Positions 1-4,230 of a DNA stretch of 8,753 nt are shown here, piece after piece. Under the pieces are notes generated by a model. The model saw only the letters and a program-made list of their open reading frames with translations. It had not been told where the DNA came from and ran no database searches. A program made the position numbers and the translations under genes. The number at the start of each line of letters is the position of its first letter. Positions within the stretch are counted from its first letter, which is position 1. The DNA is from Methanobacteriaceae archaeon (lineage in GTDB: Archaea; Methanobacteriota; Methanobacteria; Methanobacteriales; Methanobacteriaceae), in assembly GCA_011620845.1 (NCBI GenBank), contig WOYJ01000179.1:1-8753 (forward strand), in the 5' to 3' direction.

Positions 1-81
1 TATCGCAATAACAATTACGCCCCCAAACAATAGAATATACTCTGCTGCGCCCTGCCCATTTTCATCTATTAAAAAAGACAT
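1..81 (-). CDS. Class III signal peptide (pilin-like) protein, N-terminal part only
   Basis: Only the first 27 codons are in the window; the gene continues past the left edge. Read on the minus strand from the ATG at 81-79, the protein begins with a short polar leader (MSFLIDENG) and then QGAAEYILL followed by a hydrophobic stretch (FGGVIVIAI). That is the archaeal class III signal peptide pattern: Gly before the cleavage site, Gln at +1, Glu at +5, then a hydrophobic helix. In methanogens such prepilins are cut by the EppA-type prepilin peptidase and assemble into type IV pilus-like surface fibres, the hydrophobic helix forming the filament core. A strong ribosome site, GGAGGT at 94-89, lies 7 nt before the ATG. 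The protein is probably small, as members of this family usually are. Which pilin it is cannot be told from the visible part. Confidence 0.85.
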   Translation of the reverse strand, partial: MSFLIDENGQGAAEYILLFGGVIVIAI

Positions 82-114
82 ATTAACTACCTCCAATTTT
101 TTTCCTACAATTTT

Positions 115-145
115 TTCCACGCATCAACCATATTATTCCACGCAT
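115..145. repeat. 10-bp direct repeat TTCCACGCAT, two copies 21 bp apart
   Basis: TTCCACGCAT occurs exactly at 115-124 and at 136-145, upstream of the minus-strand pilin gene. The 21-bp offset is two turns of B-DNA, so both copies face the same side of the helix, as expected for a pair of protein half-sites. A TATA-like tract on the minus strand (TATTATAATG, 152-143) overlaps the distal copy. A binding role is inference; no known regulator consensus was recognised. Confidence 0.4.
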
Positions 146-193
146 TATAATACGGTTTGTTAATAATCGACTTTTTATTGGTTTTATTATTTT

Positions 194-213
194 AACTTTT
201 CCTTTTAAAAGTT
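194..213. repeat. Weak inverted repeat AACTTTT/AAAAGTT in the divergent promoter region
   Basis: AACTTTT at 194-200 and AAAAGTT at 207-213 form a 7-bp inverted repeat around a 6-nt spacer. The inner part contains the perfect 10-bp palindrome CTTTTAAAAG (202-211). It lies between the two divergent genes in very AT-rich DNA, where such symmetry can arise by chance. Confidence 0.2.
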
Positions 214-288
214 TGAATTTTTAGAGAAAATAAGAAATGAAGCCATGTTTCTTTTTATTATCATCAATGAAGATGAATAGATGTGCAA

Positions 289-350
289 TCTCCGGAGAAA
301 GGAAAACCTTTATAAATATATATAGCCCCATAAGTAATATCATTGGAGGT
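289..350 (+). promoter_or_regulatory. Promoter and ribosome site of the PLD-like gene, with adjacent palindromes
   Basis: A strong archaeal TATA box, TTTATAAATA, lies at 309-318. Initiation about 26 bp downstream would fall near 338-342, giving a leader of only some 10-15 nt that contains GGAGGT (345-350). Immediately upstream are a perfect 10-bp palindrome, TCTCCGGAGA (289-298), and an inverted repeat AAAGG-AAAA-CCTTT (298-311). The second overlaps the position of the TFB recognition element and the edge of the TATA box. A repressor bound there would block TBP/TFB, but that role is inferred. Confidence 0.6.
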
Positions 351-352
351 AA

Positions 353-1867
353 ATGATGATCAAATTAATTGTAACAATCTGTGGGGGATTAATGATCATT
401 GCCGGTTTTTATGCAATGTACTGGGGATTTGCTATACCACCTAACATCTTACTATTCTTTTTAGGCCTGATTTTGGCTGTAGCCGGGCTATTTTTAGTGA
501 TACTGTTCAGTTCCGGAATCGAAATGCCAGAAAAAAGAGCTTCCACCACTCCAAGAACTGTACCCAGTCCAACACCTATTATGAAAGCCAGGCCAAAACC
601 GGTGAAAGTAGAAAAGGAAAAAAAGGTTTCCACAGAAGCCAAAAAGAAAGAAACCCTGGAAACCATCGAGAAAGTAAAACCCCAGCCCCGGATAAAAAAG
701 CCCAAGAAGGTTGAACGACCTGAAATGTCCACTAAACCAGCTGAAGCTGAGAAACCTTCAGAACCCATAGGTTCCAGGGAGATTAAGCCTAAAAAAAAGC
801 CCGATATTGGGAAAACATCCACATTACCTCCGAAAGCAGCATTTCAATCATCATCTGAAGTAAAAAAACCGGTTGAAAAACCAGTAGAAAAGGAATCAGT
901 TAAACCTGATAAAGAGGAGTTAGAAAAATTCAAACCAGTTGAACCTGAAGTTGAAAAAGCTGAACCAGTTAAGCCTAAAGTTGAACCAACCAAACCCGAA
1001 GTTGAACCAACCAAACCTGAAGTTGAAAAAGCTGAACCAGTTAAACCAGAAGCTGAGCCAGTTAAAACCAAACCAGTACCACGTATCACCAGGCCGGATA
1101 AAAAGAAGGACAAAAAGCCCGATATAATAGCCGAACAAAAAGACAAGCTAGAAGAACCCGTAACTGAACCAGAAGAGAAACCTGAAGAAAAGGAACGCAA
1201 ACCAATTACACCAGTAAAAACCGAAGAACCTCAAACACCTCCCGTCCTTAAAAGACCCGACCTGACCAAGTTAAGATCCAACTCATCTAAAACCAAAGGA
1301 GAAACCTATGTTAAACAGCGTCTAGAAAGGATGAAGGAAAGCTACATCCAGAACACCCAGGACATAGAAAGCATCATAGACGAGAGAATGGACTCCTTTA
1401 AGGGAACCCTGGGTAAACTAAAGAATGAATCCAAGGAACCGGGTATAATCTGGTCCTTCGATGCTGATGATGTCCAGAATGCCATGATGGATACCATATC
1501 CAAGGCGAACCACCGGATACTAATGATGTACCCCTGGATCAGGAACATAGACGTGGGAATACTCAAGAAATTCATGGACACCGAGAGCCGTATAATTGTA
1601 CAGGAAGCAAGCCTGGACGATGACGCATCAGTGGAACTATTAAAACTCCTCCAGGATAAAGAGGTTAAAATTAAGACCATGCCCCACGTGCACACTATCA
1701 CCGTGATAGCGGACGACTCCAACGGATTGATAATCTCCACCGACCCCATATACGAAAGTTACGAGGTAGGAGTAATATATAAAGACCAGAAATCAATAGA
1801 AGAAATCGAAAGAATGTTCGAAGATGCCTGGGAAATCTCACAGGATGTCGATCTGGAGATAAAATAG
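353..1867 (+). CDS. Membrane-anchored protein with Lys/Pro/Glu rod and degenerate PLD-like domain
   Basis: 504 residues in three parts. Residues 5-26 and 31-53 are two hydrophobic helices joined by a short loop. Residues 56-310 are low complexity, rich in Lys, Pro and Glu, with EP/KP periodicity and a 7-residue repeat (VEPTKPE) near 210-224. Residues 362-500 are a folded alpha/beta domain resembling a phospholipase D half-domain. Its HxKx4D motif is degenerate: H447-x-I449-x4-D454, with the Lys replaced by Ile. That argues against catalysis and for a binding or sensing role, as in the PLD-like C-terminal domain of TrmB regulators. Charges flanking the helices (K4; K61, R62) suggest both ends are cytosolic, but the rod would also suit crossing the cell wall. 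ATG at 353 and ATG at 356 are both possible; the second is better spaced from GGAGGT. A cellular role is not known. Confidence 0.8.
   Translation: MMIKLIVTICGGLMIIAGFYAMYWGFAIPPNILLFFLGLILAVAGLFLVILFSSGIEMPEKRASTTPRTVPSPTPIMKARPKPVKVEKEKKVSTEAKKKETLETIEKVKPQPRIKKPKKVERPEMSTKPAEAEKPSEPIGSREIKPKKKPDIGKTSTLPPKAAFQSSSEVKKPVEKPVEKESVKPDKEELEKFKPVEPEVEKAEPVKPKVEPTKPEVEPTKPEVEKAEPVKPEAEPVKTKPVPRITRPDKKKDKKPDIIAEQKDKLEEPVTEPEEKPEEKERKPITPVKTEEPQTPPVLKRPDLTKLRSNSSKTKGETYVKQRLERMKESYIQNTQDIESIIDERMDSFKGTLGKLKNESKEPGIIWSFDADDVQNAMMDTISKANHRILMMYPWIRNIDVGILKKFMDTESRIIVQEASLDDDASVELLKLLQDKEVKIKTMPHVHTITVIADDSNGLIISTDPIYESYEVGVIYKDQKSIEEIERMFEDAWEISQDVDLEIK
944..1080 (+). repeat. In-gene repeats encoding the EP/KP rod
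   Basis: A 21-bp unit (GTTGAACCAACCAAACCYGA plus A) occurs in tandem at 980-1000 and 1001-1021 with one C/T difference. It encodes VEPTKPE twice. It is flanked by a longer direct repeat, near-identical over about 32 bp, at 944-975 and 1016-1047. That repeat encodes PEVEKAEPVKP, and the copies are 72 bp apart. Near-identity at the DNA level, including third codon positions, points to recent slippage or unequal recombination, so repeat number may differ between strains. Confidence 0.8.
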
Positions 1868-2032
1868 ATATTCATTTTGAGGTTAAATAGGCATCACCTG
1901 GAGATATTAAATAGTATCCCATCTGGAAATTAAATATTAACAGTGTACAGTTGGAGATTAAAATATTATAAACAGTGTATCCATCTGGAATTAAATATTA
2001 ACCAGTGCACATCTGGAGATGAAATAATGATC
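1851..2032 (+). repeat. Degenerate tandem array of ribosome-site-like units filling the intergenic gap
   Basis: About seven units share the form ATCTGGAGAT, then an AT-rich tract such as TTAAATATTAA, and in three units a tail CAGTGYAY. Units begin near 1851, 1874 (weak), 1896, 1921, 1949, 1983 and 2011. The units at 1921 and 1983 match almost base for base over 28 bp. CAGTGYAY tails are at 1941-1948, 1973-1980 and 2003-2010. The first unit contains the last codons and stop of the PLD-like gene; the last contains the ribosome site (2015-2021) and start codon of the hydrolase. The AT tracts include TATA-like sequence (for example 1960-1972), so a hydrolase promoter may lie inside. Unit lengths of 25-34 bp and the lack of conserved palindromes argue against a CRISPR array. 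Confidence 0.7.
2015..2021 (+). promoter_or_regulatory. Ribosome-binding site fixing the hydrolase start at 2027
   Basis: GGAGATG at 2015-2021 lies 5 nt before the ATG at 2027. The open frame extends back to an ATG at 1943, but that extension is translated repeat array and lacks family similarity, whereas translation from 2027 begins directly with the family's MIIKWLGHSAF start. Confidence 0.8.
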
Positions 2033-2725
2033 ATCAAGTGGCTAGGACACTCAGCATTCCAAATTACGACTAACGAATATTTAAAGATCCTCATAGACCC
2101 CTTCATAAGCAACAACCCGGCGGCCCCGGTAAAAGTTGAAGAACTACGCGCCGACCTTATTCTGGTAACCCATGGACACCAGGACCACTTCGGTGACGCC
2201 ATGGAAATCGCCGACCGAACCGGCGCAGTGATCATCGCCAACCACGAGCATTCCGTCTTTTTATCAAAGCAGGGATTGGAATCTATAGGAATGAACATAG
2301 GGGGCAGTGTTAAATTTCAGGACATAACAGTGACCATGTTAAACTCCACCCATTCCTCGGACATGGACTTCATAGAAGAGATAGGACCGGGAGGAAGTTC
2401 CTGCGGTTTTATCCTGACCCTGGAAAATGAGAGAAAGATATATCATTCCGGAGACACCGGACTATTTGGAGACATGAAAACAGTGATAAGAGACGTATAC
2501 CAACCAGACATAGCATTACTACCCATTGGGAATAGATTTACCATGGGACAGGAAGAGGCAGCCATAGCCTCCGACTGGATCAACCCGGAAATAGTCATAC
2601 CCATGCACTACAACACCTTCCCCATAATAGAACAGAACCCCTTAGAATTCGCTGAAAGGGTTGAAAGAATCAACCCAAACATCAAAGTAGTGGTTCTAAA
2701 GCCCGGTGAAGAATACGAAGAATAA
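2027..2725 (+). CDS. UPF0173 family metal-dependent hydrolase (metallo-beta-lactamase fold)
   Basis: 232 residues, close to the usual 220-235 of this family. The metal ligands of the metallo-beta-lactamase fold are all present: H49-x-H51-x-D53-H54 in THGHQDHFGD, then H109, D143 in HSGDTG, and H194 in MHYNTFP. The N-terminal WLGHSAF and the HYNTFP signature are typical of UPF0173. It should be a soluble cytosolic enzyme binding two metal ions, probably zinc or manganese. The natural substrate of the family is not established, and genome context does not reveal it here. It follows the repeat array and precedes the GTPase operon by 57 bp on the same strand, so it may be cotranscribed with it. 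Family assignment is firm; biochemical role is unknown. Confidence 0.92.
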   Translation: MIIKWLGHSAFQITTNEYLKILIDPFISNNPAAPVKVEELRADLILVTHGHQDHFGDAMEIADRTGAVIIANHEHSVFLSKQGLESIGMNIGGSVKFQDITVTMLNSTHSSDMDFIEEIGPGGSSCGFILTLENERKIYHSGDTGLFGDMKTVIRDVYQPDIALLPIGNRFTMGQEEAAIASDWINPEIVIPMHYNTFPIIEQNPLEFAERVERINPNIKVVVLKPGEEYEE

Positions 2726-2767
2726 GACCGACTTGATTACAGAAATGACTGACTTGACTAAGGAATG
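2726..2767 (+). repeat. Imperfect 21-bp tandem duplication before the GTPase gene
   Basis: GACCGACTTGATTA (2726-2739) is repeated as GACTGACTTGACTA (2747-2760), 12 of 14 identical at a 21-bp offset, with weaker similarity in the following 7 bp. It occupies most of the 57-bp gap between the hydrolase stop and the GTPase start. It is a second case of local duplication at a gene junction in this operon; function unknown. Confidence 0.45.
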
Positions 2768-2775
2768 ATGTAAGT

Positions 2776-2780
2776 GGTGA
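2776..2780 (+). promoter_or_regulatory. GGTGA ribosome site supporting the GTPase ATG at 2783
   Basis: GGTGA at 2776-2780 is complementary to the part of the 16S tail nearest the start codon and lies just before ATG 2783. The same bases form in-frame GTG codons at 2774 and 2777, which are alternative starts adding three or two residues. The only signal for those is a weak GGA near 2762. Confidence 0.5.
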
Positions 2781-2782
2781 AT

Positions 2783-3418
2783 ATGCCCCCCTTTTTTAGA
2801 AGTAAATTTTTCAAGGATATCCTTAACAAACTCCTGGGGAAAAATAAAGTTCTCAAGATAGGATTCTACGGCCACCCCAACTCTGGAAAAACCACCCTGG
2901 CCAACCGGATGACCACCGACTGGATCGGGAAACCCATCGGAACCGTATCCCAGGTACCCCATGAGACCCGGAGAGTGTACCGGCAGGAACACGTAACAGT
3001 AAAAGACGATGGAGTGGAACTTAATTTTGACATAATCGACACACCAGGAATAGCCACCAAGATAGACTACACCAACTTCCTGGAATACGGCCTTTCAGAG
3101 GAAGAAGCCAAAGAAAGAGCTAAGGAAGCTACCAAAGGAATAATAGAGGCTATCAAGTGGTTAGATGATGTAACCGGAGTGTTGCTCGTAATAGACGCCA
3201 CCGAGGATCCCCTGACCCAGGCCAACATAACCATCATGGGCAACCTGGAAGCCCGGAACATACCCTTCATAATCGTGGCCAACAAGATAGACCTGGAAGA
3301 CGCCACACCAGAGAAGATAAACTCGGTCTTCCCCCAGCACACGGTAGTCCCTATCTCCGCCCTGAACGGGGATAACACCAACCTACTTTACCGGAAAATG
3401 GTGGATAAATTCAAGTGA
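2783..3418 (+). CDS. arvA: Era/Ras-like small GTPase, ArvA/OapA family (archaeal vesiculation GTPase)
   Basis: 211 residues forming a single G domain with all motifs: G1 GHPNSGKT (30-37), a Thr in the switch I region (T62), G3 DTPG (86-89), G4 NKID (167-170) and G5 SAL (192-194). There is no KH domain, so it is not Era itself. It is followed by DUF2073 and zinc-ribbon genes, the gene order called oapABC or arvABC in Euryarchaeota. In Haloferax the GTPase of this set is needed for extracellular vesicle formation; transfer of that role to this methanogen is inference. Residues 4-20 form a basic amphipathic helix (F4, F5, F9, F10, I13, L14, L17, L18 on one face; R6, K8, K11, K16, K20 on the other) that could attach the protein to the membrane. 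The start is uncertain between GTG 2774 and ATG 2783. Confidence 0.82.
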   Translation: MPPFFRSKFFKDILNKLLGKNKVLKIGFYGHPNSGKTTLANRMTTDWIGKPIGTVSQVPHETRRVYRQEHVTVKDDGVELNFDIIDTPGIATKIDYTNFLEYGLSEEEAKERAKEATKGIIEAIKWLDDVTGVLLVIDATEDPLTQANITIMGNLEARNIPFIIVANKIDLEDATPEKINSVFPQHTVVPISALNGDNTNLLYRKMVDKFK

Positions 3419-3454
3419 TGGATAGATGACAATTCAAATAAAGAGGTTAAATTA

Positions 3455-3853
3455 ATGACTGAAACTAACAGCCCAGACACCGAAACCACAGGCCTTAAAA
3501 TGGATTTCCTATCATCTTCAGCCCTGAACTCCCAGACCAGCATGGAGAAGGTTTCCATGATAGTGGATCGGGTTAAAAAAGGTGACCTGGTGGTTATAGA
3601 GGGCGGTTTAACCCCGGAGGAAGAAGCAGAACTCATCGAAACCACCATGAGGGAGATCGATATAGAAAACTTCATGGGAATCGACATCTACACCCTGGAG
3701 AAGGATAAAACCTCATTTTTCGGCTTATCCCGTAAGAAAACCATAGGTATAACCATAATCGGACCGGCCAACGTGATGAAAGAAGTTAAGAAGAAATCCA
3801 ACTTCCTCTCCATGATAGCCAACCTGGGTGATACAGATGCACCGATGCATTAA
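3455..3853 (+). CDS. arvB: DUF2073 protein, ArvB/OapB family
   Basis: 132 residues. The N-terminal 30 are polar and probably disordered. Then comes a compact alpha/beta domain with KVSMIVDRVKKGDLVVIEGGLTPEEEAELIETTM (about 32-65), a conserved GIDIYTLE segment (75-82) and a final strand-helix GITIIGPANVMKEVKK (97-112). This pattern and the position directly after the GTPase identify DUF2073. It has no membrane segment or recognisable catalytic motif. In haloarchaea the equivalent gene is cotranscribed with the vesiculation GTPase; it may be a partner or regulator of it, which is inference. GAGGT at 3443-3447 lies 7 nt before the ATG, and 36 bp separate it from the GTPase stop. Its 3' end overlaps the next gene by 17 nt, suggesting translational coupling. 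Confidence 0.85.
   Translation: MTETNSPDTETTGLKMDFLSSSALNSQTSMEKVSMIVDRVKKGDLVVIEGGLTPEEEAELIETTMREIDIENFMGIDIYTLEKDKTSFFGLSRKKTIGITIIGPANVMKEVKKKSNFLSMIANLGDTDAPMH
3827..3832 (+). promoter_or_regulatory. GGTGAT ribosome site inside arvB that fixes the arvC start
   Basis: GGTGAT at 3827-3832 sits within the last codons of arvB and 4 nt before ATG 3837. The in-frame GTG at 3828 lies inside this site and so is an unlikely start. Starting at 3837 also places the protein's first Cys at residue 4, normal for a zinc ribbon. Confidence 0.7.
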
Positions 3854-4151
3854 ATGCGGCCATGAAGTGGGAGGAGACATAGAAACCATCATAACTAACG
3901 GCTGCCCAGAATGCGGTAGTAAATTCTTCACCTACACTTCCAAAAAACTCCGGGTAAAAAAATCAGAAGAAGATGAGAAGGACGACCCGGTTAATGAGGA
4001 CTCTGTAGAGGGGGTTATGGTAAAAGAACAGGGCGTCTACGAGGTTAACCTGTCTTCCCTGTTGGATAATGAATCGGTTATTGTCTCTGATAAAGAGGGA
4101 AGGTATCTGATTGATATTAATTCTCTCTTGAAGAAGAAGCTGGAGAAATAG
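3837..4151 (+). CDS. arvC: Zinc-ribbon protein, ArvC/OapC family
   Basis: 104 residues. The N-terminal zinc ribbon has four Cys as two CxxC knuckles: C4-x2-C7 in RCIKCG and C23-x2-C26 in GCPECG, 15 residues apart. A basic then acidic linker (about 35-60) follows. The C-terminal part (60-104) has a repeated strand-like pattern, GVYEVNLSSLLDNESV and GRYLIDINSLLKKKLEK, each ending in N-x-S-L-L, perhaps an internal duplication. It is the last gene of the GTPase/DUF2073/Zn-ribbon set, overlaps arvB by 17 nt and is presumably translated from the same mRNA. Its molecular role is unknown; the ribbon may bind a protein partner or nucleic acid. An alternative start, GTG 3828, would add three residues. 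Confidence 0.85.
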   Translation: MHRCIKCGHEVGGDIETIITNGCPECGSKFFTYTSKKLRVKKSEEDEKDDPVNEDSVEGVMVKEQGVYEVNLSSLLDNESVIVSDKEGRYLIDINSLLKKKLEK

Positions 4152-4156
4152 ATTAC

Positions 4157-4230
4157 CTTTTTTGACTGGAAATCTGATTAAATTATATTCTCTTTTTATC
4201 CCTATCCCGGATTTCTCCCCTTTTTATTTT
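4157..4230 (+). terminator. Run of T-rich tracts ending the plus-strand operon
   Basis: After the arvC stop the plus strand carries T6 at 4158-4163, T5 at 4193-4197 and TTTTTATTTT at 4221-4230. Archaeal RNA polymerase terminates at such U-runs without needing a hairpin. The later tracts lie within the 3' end of the convergent synthetase gene, so the two transcripts probably overlap at their ends. The assignment rests on composition only. Confidence 0.4.

Noticed and set aside
237..358. Small open frame of 39 codons before the PLD-like gene
   Set aside because: It has no ribosome site and reads straight through the TATA box and the GGAGGT of the next gene, so it is unlikely to be transcribed or translated.
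844..1200. Long minus-strand open frame opposite the rod (Ser/Gly/Thr repeats)
   Set aside because: It is the antisense of the Lys/Pro/Glu repeat, whose biased codons leave the other strand free of stops. It has no ribosome site or family likeness.
1943..2026. 28-residue N-terminal extension of the hydrolase
   Set aside because: It is translated repeat array; ATG 2027 has a good ribosome site and matches the family's N-terminus.
1851..2032. CRISPR array
   Set aside because: Units are degenerate, of variable length (25-34 bp) and contiguous, with no constant repeat alternating with unique spacers and no cas gene nearby.
2783..3418. Era itself (16S rRNA maturation GTPase)
   Set aside because: The protein ends right after the G domain with no KH RNA-binding domain, and its neighbours are DUF2073 and a zinc ribbon.
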